A stretch of 64,000 bases of DNA, from NCBI GenBank assembly GCA_964418425.1, contig CAYQLT010000002.1, positions 62,001 to 126,000 on the forward strand. Direction: 5' to 3'. The stretch comes from CAYQLT01 sp964418425. Lineage in GTDB: Bacteria; Bacillota; Limnochordia; Limnochordales; Geochordaceae. Shown here piece by piece: positions 38,368 through 47,371 of this stretch. Position 1 is the first letter of the stretch. Every line of letters starts with the position of its first letter. The notes under the pieces are model-generated. The model worked only from the letters and a program-made list of their open reading frames with translations, ran no database searches and was not told the origin of the DNA. The translations under genes were made by a program, and so were the position numbers.

Positions 38368-38396
38368 TGCATACCACCGTCGCCCCCGCGTGTCAA
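38368..38396 (-). promoter_or_regulatory. Promoter of selenoprotein-csoR operon
   Basis: TTGACA (38396-38391, overlapping the ispF stop), 17 bases, TATGCA (38373-38368) preceded by TGG, an extended -10. A start near 38361 puts the CsoR-like operator at about +5 to +18. Confidence 0.65.
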
Positions 38397-38893
38397 GAAA
38401 CCCGGCGTGCCACCACGGCAGCCCACGCGGCCATGGCCTGCCCGGCCCCCACCACGCCCAGCCCCTCGGCGGTCTTGAACTTCACCGACACGCCCGGCTC
38501 GGGAGGCCCCGCGGCCTCCCGGATGGCGGCCGCCATGGCCGCCGCGTACGGGGCCAGCCGCGGCCTTTCGGCCACCACGACCGCATCGACGTACGTCACC
38601 GAAAAACCCGAGCGGCGGGCCAGCCGAACGGCCTCCCTCAGAAATTCCCGGCTGTCGGCCCCTTTCAGGCGGGGGTCGGTGTCGGGGAAAAGGGTTCCGA
38701 TGTCGCCCAGCCCGGCCGCTCCCAGCACCGCGTCGGTGATCGCGTGAAGCAGCACGTCCCCGTCGGAGTGGCCCACCAGCCCTGCCTCAAAGGGCACATC
38801 CACCCCACCCAGCCGAAGGGGTCGACCCGCCACCAGCCGGTGCACGTCAAACCCCAACCCGACGCGCACGTCGTCGGCCGCTTGGGCGTGCAT
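38393..38893 (-). CDS. ispF: 2-C-methyl-D-erythritol 2,4-cyclodiphosphate synthase
   Basis: IspF performs the fifth step of the MEP isoprenoid pathway. The 166-residue protein has the zinc ligands D16/H18 in GFDVHRL and H50, the GHSDGDVLLHAITDA block and the C-terminal KFKTAEGLGVVGAG, typical of IspF. ATG 38893 is 53 bases after ispD. IspH of the same pathway is at 61.4 kb. Confidence 0.95.
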   Translation of the reverse strand: MHAQAADDVRVGLGFDVHRLVAGRPLRLGGVDVPFEAGLVGHSDGDVLLHAITDAVLGAAGLGDIGTLFPDTDPRLKGADSREFLREAVRLARRSGFSVTYVDAVVVAERPRLAPYAAAMAAAIREAAGPPEPGVSVKFKTAEGLGVVGAGQAMAAWAAVVARRVS

Positions 38894-38946
38894 CCACGAC
38901 ACCCCTCCTGCCCGGCCACGCCGACCCGTCCCGGCATCCGAAGCCC

Positions 38947-39717
38947 TCAGTGCCCGTTGTGGCAAAAGCCTGCATCGCCCGCCTGGCGGGCGCGCAGTAG
39001 CGCCTCGGCTATGATCAGATCCTCGGGCGTGGTGACCTTCAGGTTGGATGGCGTTCCCGGAACCACCCGCACCGGCTCGCCCATGGCTTCCACCAACGCG
39101 CAGTCGTCGGTCGCCTCCAGCCCCCGCTCCGTCGCCTGCCGGTGCGCCTCCACGAGCAACGAGAAGCGAAACGCCTGGGGGGTCTGCACCGCCCACAGGC
39201 GCCGGCGGTCCGGCGTGGCGGCCACCATCCCCCGGGGATCCACCAGCTTGATGGTGTCCTGTGAGGGCACCCCCACCGTGGCGGCCCCGTAGCGCTGGGC
39301 TGCCTCCAGCACCGCGAGCACCAGGGGTTCGCTGATCAGGGGCCGCACCCCGTCGTGCACCACCACGTAGTCCCAGCCGCCGTCTTCCAGGGCCAGGCGC
39401 TGGAGGCCCCGAAAGACCGACTCCTGGCGGGAACGCCCGCCGGCGACCACCGCCTGCACCTTTGCCAGGGCGAAGCGGGCCACCACCTCGGCCTGCGCGA
39501 ACGCCACGTCCTGCGCCCCCACCACCAGCGTGACAAACTCGATGGCTTCGCAGCGCTGCAGGACGTCCAGGGCGTGGCACACCAGGGGTTTTCCTGCGAG
39601 GGGCAAAAACTGCTTGGCGACGGGCGTCGAGATCACGCCCGCGAAGGGGGAATGCCGCCAGCGCTCACTCATCCGCCGCCCTTCGCCCGCCGCCACCACC
39701 ACAGCCGCAACCCGCAT
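38947..39717 (-). CDS. ispD: 2-C-methyl-D-erythritol 4-phosphate cytidylyltransferase
   Basis: IspD transfers CMP to methylerythritol phosphate. The 256-residue protein has AAVVVAAGEGRRM, KQFLPLAGKP and the VHDGVRPLI substrate motif, with TPQAFRFSLL and ATDDCALVE later. The ATG at 39717 overlaps the TGA of the upstream YacL gene by one base (TGATG), so the two are translationally coupled. Confidence 0.95.
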   Translation of the reverse strand: MRVAAVVVAAGEGRRMSERWRHSPFAGVISTPVAKQFLPLAGKPLVCHALDVLQRCEAIEFVTLVVGAQDVAFAQAEVVARFALAKVQAVVAGGRSRQESVFRGLQRLALEDGGWDYVVVHDGVRPLISEPLVLAVLEAAQRYGAATVGVPSQDTIKLVDPRGMVAATPDRRRLWAVQTPQAFRFSLLVEAHRQATERGLEATDDCALVEAMGEPVRVVPGTPSNLKVTTPEDLIIAEALLRARQAGDAGFCHNGH

Positions 39718-40790
39718 CAACGGGCAACCTTGTCGGCGGCCTTGGGCCGGGCGAAGATGAGGCGGCCGGCAGCGGTTTGCAGGACGCTGGTCACCGTCAC
39801 CTCCACCGTCTCCCCGATGAAGCGGTGGCCACCCTCCACCACCACCATGGTGCCGTCGTCGAGGTAGCCGACCCCCTGCCCCTGCTCCTTGCCGTCCCGG
39901 ATGAGCTGCACACTCATCTCCTCGCCGGGCAGCACGGCCGGCTTGAGCGCGTTGGCCAGCTCGTTGACGTTGAGGACAGCCACCCCGTGTAGCGAGGCGA
40001 CCTTGTTCAAGTTGAAGTCGCTGGTCACGACCCGCGCGTCGATCTGACGAGCCATCCGTATCAGCCGCTGGTCCACCTCACCTCGGCCGTTGCCCTCCAC
40101 GATGCGTACCTGAACCCCGGGCTCCTTCTGCAATCGGCTCAGCACATCGAGACCCCGACGCCCTCGGCTGCGCCGGAGCGGATCCGTCGAGTCGGCAATG
40201 CGCTGCAGTTCCTGGATCACGAAACTCGGGACGATGAGGGTGCCATCCAGGAAGCCGGTACGGCAGATATCCCCGATGCGCCCGTCGATGATGGCGCTGG
40301 TGTCCAGCAGGACCGGCCGGTGGGCAGCCGGGGCCGAGATGAGTTCCCCCCGTCCCCTCCACCGCAAAAGCCCCACCAGCTCGTCCCGTTTCTTGACCGC
40401 CACCACCATGCCCACGTAAGCCCCGAGCACGGTGATGAGAGCCGGCAGAAGGTCCCCCACCACCGGGATGCCTCGGGGAAGCGGCAGGGTCACCAGCAGG
40501 GCGATGAGCAGGCCGGCCACCAGGCCTACCGTTCCGGCCACCAGGTCGTGCACGGGGATGCGGGCAAGCGCCCGAGCCACCGCCTGCACCGTCGCCTCCA
40601 GCCACCCCGACAGGCCACCGCCGGTCACGAGCCCCAACAGGGCCGTGGCCAGCGGAAAAGCCAGGGAAAGCTGCGGTGCATCGATACCCAGCAGCCGCTG
40701 CAGCGGGCTATCGAGGATCATCCAGCCGGCCCGGTATCCGGCTACGGCCCCGATCATCGCCAGCGCCCAGCGAAGCGCGACGGAGAGCAT
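39717..40790 (-). CDS. PIN/TRAM-domain membrane protein (YacL-like)
   Basis: A 357-residue protein. Four transmembrane segments occupy about residues 1-135, followed by a PIN nuclease-like domain (PVLLDTSAIIDGRI, then IVPSFVIQELQRIADS and ARVVTSDFNLNKVA with the acidic metal-binding residues) and a C-terminal TRAM domain (GQGVGYLDDGTMVVVEGG). This is the architecture of YacL, found next to ispD in Bacillus. The RNA target is unknown. Confidence 0.92.
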   Translation of the reverse strand: MLSVALRWALAMIGAVAGYRAGWMILDSPLQRLLGIDAPQLSLAFPLATALLGLVTGGGLSGWLEATVQAVARALARIPVHDLVAGTVGLVAGLLIALLVTLPLPRGIPVVGDLLPALITVLGAYVGMVVAVKKRDELVGLLRWRGRGELISAPAAHRPVLLDTSAIIDGRIGDICRTGFLDGTLIVPSFVIQELQRIADSTDPLRRSRGRRGLDVLSRLQKEPGVQVRIVEGNGRGEVDQRLIRMARQIDARVVTSDFNLNKVASLHGVAVLNVNELANALKPAVLPGEEMSVQLIRDGKEQGQGVGYLDDGTMVVVEGGHRFIGETVEVTVTSVLQTAAGRLIFARPKAADKVAR

Positions 40791-40856
40791 GATACGCTGC
40801 CCACCCCCGAGTCCCGAATGCGGCGCGACCGGGCAGCCCGGCTCAGCGACCTCAGC

Positions 40857-41348
40857 TTACGCTCTGGTGGCCAGGATCTCGTTGATACGTCGCTCCACCT
40901 CGGAAGCCGGAAGCCCCTGCGCCAGCACCAGCTCGGAGATGAGAATCTGCCGGGCGCTATCGAGCATCCGCCGCTCGCCCGTGGAGAGTCCCTTCTCCTT
41001 GTCCCGGATCGTGAGGTTGCGCACAACCTCAGCCACTTCAAAAATATCGCCGCTTTTGATTTTCTCCAGATTCGCGCGATAGCGCCGGTTCCAGTTTTGC
41101 GACATCTTGGTCTTCTCGCCCTGAAGAACCTCAAAAACGCGTGCCACCTCTTCCGGGCTGATGACCTCCCGTAACCCCACTTCTTCGACGCTGCGCAGGG
41201 GGATCATTACCTGCATGTCCCCCATGGGAAGCTTCATGATGTAATACTGCTGCCGCTGTCCGAGCACTTCCCTCTCTTCGATGGCCTCGATGATCCCGGC
41301 CCCGTGCATGGGGTAAACGACCTTGTCACCGACTTTGAAAGTGGGCAA
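40857..41348 (-). CDS. carD: CarD-family transcriptional regulator
   Basis: CarD binds RNA polymerase beta and stabilises open promoter complexes. The 163-residue protein has the N-terminal RNAP-interacting domain (FKVGDKVVYPMHGAGIIEAI, MIPLRSVEEVGLREVIS) and a helical DNA-binding domain with the conserved NWNRRYRANLEKIKSGDIFE. The start is TTG at 41348 with AGGAGG 10 bases upstream. It precedes yacL on the same strand. Confidence 0.94.
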   Translation of the reverse strand: MPTFKVGDKVVYPMHGAGIIEAIEEREVLGQRQQYYIMKLPMGDMQVMIPLRSVEEVGLREVISPEEVARVFEVLQGEKTKMSQNWNRRYRANLEKIKSGDIFEVAEVVRNLTIRDKEKGLSTGERRMLDSARQILISELVLAQGLPASEVERRINEILATRA

Positions 41349-41398
41349 TCGGACCTTACCTCCTACCCAGCACCTCTCGAAAGGCCCATACCCGCCTC

Positions 41399-41428
41399 AT
41401 CGTACCACCCTGTCCGAGCGGGTGTCAA
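41399..41428 (-). promoter_or_regulatory. Promoter of carD
   Basis: TTGACA (41428-41423), 18 bases, TACGAT (41404-41399), about 50 bases before carD. It probably drives carD-yacL-ispD-ispF. Confidence 0.75.
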
Positions 41429-41564
41429 AGCGTCCCCTCGACGCATGTCAAGAAAAGCCGACCCAGGCGGGTATCGCCCGGCTACATCCTCCCAAACGCC
41501 CGTACACGCCTGCCTCCCACACCCGCACAGCCGACCTCGCGTCGGCGGCCGGCGCCCCCCTGCC

Positions 41565-42674
41565 CTATACGTGCCGGTCCACCAGCACCTGTTCCCGCAG
41601 TCGGTGGAGGCCCTCCTTGATGGCCTTCGCCCGGACCTCGCCGATCCCCTCCACGTCGTCCAGTTCGTCCGTGGTGGCGGCCAGGATCCCGGGCAGCCTC
41701 TGAAACTTCTTTACAAGGTTTTCGATGACCGGCATGGGAAGCCGGGGGATTTTATTGAGGATCCGGTAGCCCCGAGGGGTCACGGAGGCGTCCGGGCTGG
41801 ACGTGGACGGGTGCCCCATGGCCCGCAAGATGGCATGCACATCCACCGCCTCATAGGATCCGAAGCGGCAGAGGTCCTGCCAGGCCTCTTCGGGCCGGCG
41901 CCCGTCCTGGCCCATCCAGTAGTCCCGGAACACCAGGTAGCCCTCGTCGGCGATCTCGCTTAAAAGCTCGTCCAGCTGCATCTGCACCAGGCGCCCCTCG
42001 GCCCCCAGCTCCACCACGTAGCGCTGGATCTCCGTGGCGATGCGCTGAACCATCTGAGCCCGCTGCAGGACCGTGGCCACGTCCAGCAACGTGGCCAGGT
42101 CCTCGAACTCCAGGGCGGAGAGGTTGATGAGCGACTGCTCCAGCACGCTGCGGTAGCGCTCCAGGGTGGAGAGGGCCTGGTTCGCCTTGGCCAGGATCAC
42201 GCTGATGTCCCGCAGCACGTACTTGATGGTGCCCTTGTACAGTGTTACCATATTGCGGCGCTGGGAGATGGAGATGATGAGCTGGCCGGTCTGCTTGGCC
42301 ATCCGCTCGGCAGCCCGATGGCGCGTACCGGTCTCCGCGGTGGGGATGTTGGGGTCGGGGTTCAGCTGGGCGTTGGCGTAGAGGATGCGCTGGCCGTCCG
42401 AGCTTAAGATGATGGCCCCGTCCATCTTGGCAAGCTCGTAGAGGGCCGAGGGGTTGAGGTCGGTATCCACGTGAAAGCCGCCGTCCACCAGCTTCATGAC
42501 CGGCGGGCTGTCGCCAACCACGATAAGGGCCCCCGTACGGGCCCGCAGGATGTTTTCCAGGCCCTCCCGCAAAGCCGTGCCGGGTGCCACCATGCGCAAC
42601 ACCCGGGTCAGGTCATCGTCTGCCAGCTCGATCAGCCTCGTGGCCTTCACTCCGTTTCCGAACCCACACAACAC
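41565..42674 (-). CDS. disA: Diadenylate cyclase / DNA-integrity scanning protein
   Basis: DisA makes cyclic di-AMP and reports DNA damage before sporulation. The 369-residue protein has the cyclase motifs DGA (85-87) and RHR (118-120, GTRHRAAER), a helical linker, and a C-terminal helix-hairpin-helix domain (GILAATTDELDDVEGIGEVR). The start is GTG at 42674; an internal GTG 8 codons later is possible. In Bacillus radA lies before disA; here it is absent. Confidence 0.95.
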   Translation of the reverse strand: MLCGFGNGVKATRLIELADDDLTRVLRMVAPGTALREGLENILRARTGALIVVGDSPPVMKLVDGGFHVDTDLNPSALYELAKMDGAIILSSDGQRILYANAQLNPDPNIPTAETGTRHRAAERMAKQTGQLIISISQRRNMVTLYKGTIKYVLRDISVILAKANQALSTLERYRSVLEQSLINLSALEFEDLATLLDVATVLQRAQMVQRIATEIQRYVVELGAEGRLVQMQLDELLSEIADEGYLVFRDYWMGQDGRRPEEAWQDLCRFGSYEAVDVHAILRAMGHPSTSSPDASVTPRGYRILNKIPRLPMPVIENLVKKFQRLPGILAATTDELDDVEGIGEVRAKAIKEGLHRLREQVLVDRHV

Positions 42675-42712
42675 CCGGGCAGAGGCTGGCTACGGCGGGT
42701 GCCCACCTGTTC

Positions 42713-42742
42713 ATTATACCACCTTGCGTGACCGACCTACAA
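42713..42742 (-). promoter_or_regulatory. Promoter of disA
   Basis: TTGTAG (42742-42737), 18 bases, TATAAT (42718-42713), about 40 bases before disA. The -10 is perfect. Confidence 0.75.
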
Positions 42743-42769
42743 CGAGCCAGAAAGGGGAACCGATGAGGG

Positions 42770-43159
42770 ATGGAGGCCCACGACCCCACACCAGCTCTCA
42801 GCCCTGCCCACAGCCCTCCAGCCAGGCCAACCGTAGAAGTGGAGACCTTCCGGCGGCTGGACATCCGCATCGGCCGGATCGTCGAGGCCTACCCGGCCCG
42901 CGGCACGCGCCAGCCCGCATACCGGCTGGTCATCGACTTCGGCCCGCTGGGACGGCGCCGCTCCAGCGCCCAGATCACCCACTACTACCGCCCCGAGGAG
43001 CTGGTGGGGCGCCTGGTGGCCGCCGTGGTCAACTTCCCTCCCAAGCTGGTGGGAGGCTTCACGTCCGAGGTGCTGGTGCTGGGGGCCATCGAGCCGGGAG
43101 GCCAGGTGGTCTTGCTGGCGCCCGACCGCCCGTGCGAGCCCGGGCTGCCCGTGGGCTGA
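42770..43159 (+). CDS. csaA: CsaA-like tRNA-binding-domain protein
   Basis: A 129-residue protein with one OB-fold tRNA-binding domain: FRRLDIRIGRIVEAYPARGT, then LVIDFGPLGRRRSSAQITHY, and VNFPPKLVGGFTSEVLVLGA at the core. This matches CsaA, a putative export chaperone that is also similar to the C-terminal domain of MetRS. The first 20 residues are proline-rich and not typical, so a GTG near residue 23 may be the true start. It is the only plus-strand gene between ribH and spmA. Confidence 0.85.
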   Translation: MEAHDPTPALSPAHSPPARPTVEVETFRRLDIRIGRIVEAYPARGTRQPAYRLVIDFGPLGRRRSSAQITHYYRPEELVGRLVAAVVNFPPKLVGGFTSEVLVLGAIEPGGQVVLLAPDRPCEPGLPVG

Positions 43160-43166
43160 GTGCCCT

Positions 43167-44342
43167 CTACACCCGCTCCACCACCATGGCCACGGCCTCC
43201 CCTCCCCCGATGCAGAGGGTGGCCAGCCCCCTCCGGGCTTGCCGCTGGCGCATGGCGTACAGAAGGGTCACCAGCACCCTGGCCCCGCTGGCCCCGATGG
43301 GGTGACCCAGCGCCACGGCGCCCCCGCGGGGGTTGACCCGCTCGGGATCCAGCTTCAACTCCCGGATGGCCGCCATGGGCACCACCGAGAAAGCCTCGTT
43401 GATCTCGAACAGGTCCACGTCTGCGGTGTCGAGCCCGGCTTTGGCCAGCACCTTCCGGATGGCGGCGATGGGCGCCAGCGTGAACCACTCGGGGTCCGTG
43501 GCGGCTGCGGCCTGGGCGACCACCCGGGCCATGGGCGCCAGGCCCAACCGGGACGCGACGTCGGCGGCGGCGACCACCACTGCGGCCGCACCATCGCTGA
43601 TGCTGGAGGCGTTGCCGGCCGTGACCGTCCCGCCCTCTTGAAATGCCGGCCGCAGCTGCCGGAACTTCGCCTCGTCCAGCCGCCCGGGCTCCTCGTCGTG
43701 CTCCACCACCGTCTCGCCCTTCTTGCCGGCCACCCGCACCGGCACGATCTCCTCGGCCAGCCATCCGGCCTGCGCGGCCTGGCGGGCCCGCCGGTAGGAC
43801 TCCAGGGCGTAGGCGTCCTGCTCCTCCCGGCTGAAGCGCATGCGCTCGGCGAGAAGCTCCGCGCAGCTGCCCATGTGGCAATCGTTGTACACATCCCACA
43901 GCCCGTCGTGGATCATGGTATCCACCAGCCGCCCGTGACCCATGCGCAATCCGGCCCGGGCGCCCGAAACCACGTACGGGGCATTGGACATGCTCTCCAT
44001 ACCGCCGGCCACCACCACGTCAGCATCGCCGCAGGCGATGGCCTGTGCGGCCAGCATCACCGCCTTCAGCCCCGAACCGCACATCTTGTTGATGGTGAGA
44101 CACTCCACCCTGCGGGGCAGGCCCGCGCCCAGCGCGGCCTGGCGGGCCGGGGCCTGGCCCAGGCCGGCCGAAAGCACGTTGCCCATGATCACCTCGTCCA
44201 CCCGGTCGCCTTCAAGCCCGGCACGCTGCAGGGCCCCCCGGATGGCCACCGCGCCCAGCTCCGCAGCGCTCAGGGCGCTCAGGCTCCCCATAAACGCCCC
44301 GATGGGAGTCCGGGCTGGTCCGACCAGCACCACTTCCCGCAC
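43167..44342 (-). CDS. Acetyl-CoA C-acetyltransferase (thiolase)
   Basis: Thiolase catalyses reversible condensation of two acetyl-CoA or cleavage of acetoacetyl-CoA. The 391-residue protein has the nucleophile C88 (NKMCGSGLKA), NEAFS, the GHPIGASGAR histidine motif and the second catalytic Cys in LCIGGGEA. The start is GTG at 44342. It stands apart from other fatty-acid or butyrate genes, so the pathway cannot be fixed from context. Confidence 0.93.
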   Translation of the reverse strand: MREVVLVGPARTPIGAFMGSLSALSAAELGAVAIRGALQRAGLEGDRVDEVIMGNVLSAGLGQAPARQAALGAGLPRRVECLTINKMCGSGLKAVMLAAQAIACGDADVVVAGGMESMSNAPYVVSGARAGLRMGHGRLVDTMIHDGLWDVYNDCHMGSCAELLAERMRFSREEQDAYALESYRRARQAAQAGWLAEEIVPVRVAGKKGETVVEHDEEPGRLDEAKFRQLRPAFQEGGTVTAGNASSISDGAAAVVVAAADVASRLGLAPMARVVAQAAAATDPEWFTLAPIAAIRKVLAKAGLDTADVDLFEINEAFSVVPMAAIRELKLDPERVNPRGGAVALGHPIGASGARVLVTLLYAMRQRQARRGLATLCIGGGEAVAMVVERV

Positions 44343-44471
44343 GCCACAAACCCCCTCCCCCGACAGCGCCCCCGGGAACGGGCCCGGACCGCCCCCCGAC
44401 CGTCCGGCCCGCCCTCACGCAACGTCGCCGTCTGGGACCAGGTTCGGGCGGCGACCATCCGACCCCTGCCC

Positions 44472-45236
44472 CTACTGGGGGTTCGCCCACCGGCGCGCGC
44501 CCCGGGAGCCGGCCAGCACCCCCAGGGCCCCGAAGGCCACCAGGACAACCACGGCCGCGCTCACCGGCACCGGGGAGGCAAGCCCCAGAAGGCCGAGGCG
44601 CAGCAACTCCACCACGTAGGTGGTGGGGTTGAGCAACGCCAGGGCCTGAAGCCACCCGGGCAGCCGGTCCAGGGGATACAGAGCGCTGCTGACAAACAAG
44701 ATGGGAACGTTGAACACCATGATGACCGCATGGTAGGCGGCCATGGAGCTGGCCAGCCCGGCAAAGTAGGCGGCAAAGGCGGAGAACCCGACCGTGAAGG
44801 CTACGAGGCCGGCTGCCGCAGCGACCAGCCCCGCCGGCTCCGGCAAGAACCGGGCGCCCACCGCGCCGGCCAGAGCCAGTACCACCACCGCCTGCAGCAA
44901 GGCCTTGGTGACGGCCCCGGCCACCGCACCCACCAGGATGGCGGCACGAGGAACCGGCGCCACCAGGTACTGCTTGAGCACCCCGGTGAGACGGTCCTGC
45001 AAGAGGCCAGCCCCTCCCAGGACGGCCGCCGACACCACGGCCAGGGCCGCCGCCCCCGGGGCCATGTAGCTCACGTAGTCACCGGCGAAGACCTCAAGCC
45101 GCCCCATGGCCGACCGCATGCCCGTCCCGAACAGGCCCACCAAAAGAGCCGGAAGGAAGAGAGTCGCCATGATCTCCATGGGGCTGCGGGTAAAGCGCCG
45201 CATCTGCTTCAGCCACAGGGTCACCACCGCGCCCAT
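44472..45236 (-). CDS. ABC-2 type exporter permease
   Basis: A 254-residue membrane protein with about six transmembrane segments and the ABC-2 signature region near NVPILFVSSALYPLDRLPGW, followed by LALLNPTTYVVELLR. The ATG at 45236 is chosen because a GGGGGGAG ribosome-binding site lies 8 bases before it; a longer frame to 45296 is possible. It pairs with the ATPase immediately upstream, as in DrrAB-type drug exporters. Confidence 0.88.
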   Translation of the reverse strand: MGAVVTLWLKQMRRFTRSPMEIMATLFLPALLVGLFGTGMRSAMGRLEVFAGDYVSYMAPGAAALAVVSAAVLGGAGLLQDRLTGVLKQYLVAPVPRAAILVGAVAGAVTKALLQAVVVLALAGAVGARFLPEPAGLVAAAAGLVAFTVGFSAFAAYFAGLASSMAAYHAVIMVFNVPILFVSSALYPLDRLPGWLQALALLNPTTYVVELLRLGLLGLASPVPVSAAVVVLVAFGALGVLAGSRGARRWANPQ

Positions 45237-45309
45237 CTGCCGCGCTCCCCCCGCAGGGTGCACCCGGCTCGCGCTCTCACCCTGCCGGGCCCCCACCCGC
45301 CGCAGCCGC

Positions 45310-46260
45310 TCACTGCCCGGCCCGCCGCCCCGTCAACCGGATGAACACGTCGTGCAGGGAAGGGCGGCTCACGTTGAGCCCTCGCAGCCTCACCGCCAGT
45401 TCCCGTGCCTGCTCCACGATGGCGGGCAGCGCCGCCGCAGCCGAGCCCACGCTCACCTGCAAGACCCCGTCGCCGGACCAGCACCTCGCCGCCGCCCCGG
45501 ACTCGCTCAGCCGCCGCCCGAGCTCGGCGAGAGGGCCGTCGCCCTCCACGTAGACGACCTCATCCCCCAGCTGGCGCACCAGCTCGTGGGGAGTGCCCTC
45601 CGCCAGGATGCGGCCTGCGTCCACGATGGCCACCCGATCCGCCAGCCGCTCGGCCTCCTCCATGTAATGGGTGGTGAACAGCACGGTCAGCCCGCGCTCT
45701 TCCCGCAGCCAGCGGATCCGCTCCCAGATGGCCTCCCGGCTGTGGGGATCCAGGCCCACCGTCGGCTCGTCCAGCACCAAAAGCCGCGGCCCGCCCAACA
45801 GGGCCCTCGCCAGCTCCAGGCGCCGCCGCATGCCCCCCGAGTACGTCTTCACAAGCCGCGGCAAAAACCCGCCCAGCTCCAGCGCCTGGGCCAGGTCCGC
45901 GATGCGAGCCCGCCGCTCCCGGCTCGAAAGCCCCACAAGCCGGCCGTGGAAGTCCAACACCTCAAACCCCGTGAAGTCCAGCTCCAGGCTGGTCTCCTGG
46001 AAGGCCACCCCGAGCAGGGCACGAACCGACGCCGCCTGGCCCACGACGTCATGGCCGAACACCCACGCCCGGCCAGCCGAGGGCTTCAGCAGCGTGGTGA
46101 GCACGTGGATGAGGGTGGTCTTGCCCGCCCCGTTGGGACCCACCACCGCATACAGACTGCCGGGGGCCACCTGCAGGTCCACCCCGTCGAGCGCCACCAC
46201 ATCCCCGAAGCGCTTGACGAGACCCTCGGTCAGAACTGCGGAAGAGCCGGAACCGGCCAT
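45310..46260 (-). CDS. ABC transporter ATPase (DrrA-like)
   Basis: A 316-residue ATPase: Walker A GPNGAGKTT, Q-loop in VAFQETSLELDFTG, signature YSGGMRRRLELARALL, Walker B LLVLDEPTVGLDP and the H-switch TTHYMEEA. The C-terminal 80 residues match the DrrA-type extension ending SLHDVFIRLTGR. It powers the ABC-2 permease downstream. The substrate is unknown. Confidence 0.92.
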   Translation of the reverse strand: MAGSGSSAVLTEGLVKRFGDVVALDGVDLQVAPGSLYAVVGPNGAGKTTLIHVLTTLLKPSAGRAWVFGHDVVGQAASVRALLGVAFQETSLELDFTGFEVLDFHGRLVGLSSRERRARIADLAQALELGGFLPRLVKTYSGGMRRRLELARALLGGPRLLVLDEPTVGLDPHSREAIWERIRWLREERGLTVLFTTHYMEEAERLADRVAIVDAGRILAEGTPHELVRQLGDEVVYVEGDGPLAELGRRLSESGAAARCWSGDGVLQVSVGSAAAALPAIVEQARELAVRLRGLNVSRPSLHDVFIRLTGRRAGQ

Positions 46261-46284
46261 GGCAGAGCCGCCCCGAACCGCCCT

Positions 46285-47301
46285 TCAAGCTCGGAAGGTG
46301 TTGAGACCCATGCGGGCCCGAACCTCCCGGATGACCTCCCGGGCCACCCGCCGGGCCTGCTCGGCACCGGCCGACGCGATCTCCTCGGCAGACGCCGGCC
46401 TGGCCTTCAGCTCCCGATACCGCTCCTGGATGGGGGCCAGCGCGGCCACCATGTGTTCCGCCAGCGCGTCTTTGAGGTCCGAATACCGGATGGTGCGCTC
46501 GTCGTAGGCCTGGCGAAACTGCCGGAACACCTCCGGCGGGGCGAAGAGCTCCAGCAACGTGAAGAGGTTGGCCACCCCCGGGCTCATCTCGGGCCCCGCA
46601 GGCCCCGTGTCCGTCACCGCCTTGCGGAGCTTCTCCCGGATCACCCGCGGCTCGTCCAGGACGCTGATGGCTCCTGTGGGTTCGCTCTTGGACATCTTGC
46701 GGGTGGGGTCGTCCAGGGACATGATGCGGCTGCCCCGGGTCAGATACGCCTGCGGCTCCGGGAAGGTCTGCCCGAAGAGCTGGTTGAACCGGCGCGCGAT
46801 ATCCCGGGTGAGCTCGATGTGCTGGACCTGGTCTTCGCCCACCGGAACCAGGTCCGCCTTGTAGAGCAGGATGTCGGCGGCCTGCAGCACCGGGTAGTTC
46901 AGCAACCCCGCGTTGACCGAGGCGGCGTGCTGGCGGGCCTTCTCTTTGTACTGGGTCATGCGCTGAAGCTGCCCCACCGGCGTGATGGTGTTGAACAGCC
47001 AGGCCAGCTCCGTGTGCTCCGGCACCTGGGACTGGGCGAAGATGACGGAGCGGTCGGGATCGAGGCCGGCTGCCACGTTGATGAGCACCGCCTCCCGCAC
47101 CAGCTCCGGAAGCGACCTCGGGTCATAGGGCACCGTGATGGCATGGTAGTCCACGATGCAGAAATAGCAGCGATGGTGCTCCTGGAGTTTCACCCAGTTG
47201 CGGATGGCCCCCAGCAGGTTGCCCACATGGATGTTGCCGCTGGGCTGGATGCCGGAGAAGACCGTATGCGCCTGCGTTGCTGCCTCCACCCGAACCTCCA
47301 C
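46285..47301 (-). CDS. trpS: Tryptophanyl-tRNA synthetase
   Basis: It charges tRNA-Trp. The 338-residue class I enzyme has the HIGH-like SGIQPSGNIHVGNLLGA and KMSKSEP, with LLYKADLVPVGEDQVQHIE in the active site. It lies 24 bases upstream of the ABC ATPase. No T-box is visible in the short 70-base leader. Confidence 0.95.
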   Translation of the reverse strand: MEVRVEAATQAHTVFSGIQPSGNIHVGNLLGAIRNWVKLQEHHRCYFCIVDYHAITVPYDPRSLPELVREAVLINVAAGLDPDRSVIFAQSQVPEHTELAWLFNTITPVGQLQRMTQYKEKARQHAASVNAGLLNYPVLQAADILLYKADLVPVGEDQVQHIELTRDIARRFNQLFGQTFPEPQAYLTRGSRIMSLDDPTRKMSKSEPTGAISVLDEPRVIREKLRKAVTDTGPAGPEMSPGVANLFTLLELFAPPEVFRQFRQAYDERTIRYSDLKDALAEHMVAALAPIQERYRELKARPASAEEIASAGAEQARRVAREVIREVRARMGLNTFRA

Positions 47302-47354
47302 CTTCTGTCGCCTGCGGGGCGAGATCGGCCCGCTGCCGGGCGAAATCTGCCCGC

Positions 47355-47363
47355 ATTATACCA
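47355..47363 (-). promoter_or_regulatory. Extended -10 promoter of trpS
   Basis: TGGTATAAT on the minus strand, an extended -10, about 54 bases before trpS. I see no good -35. A short inverted repeat (CCCGC...GCGGG) at the ldh stop lies just upstream and may end the ldh transcript. Confidence 0.5.
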
Positions 47364-47371
47364 CCCCCCGC

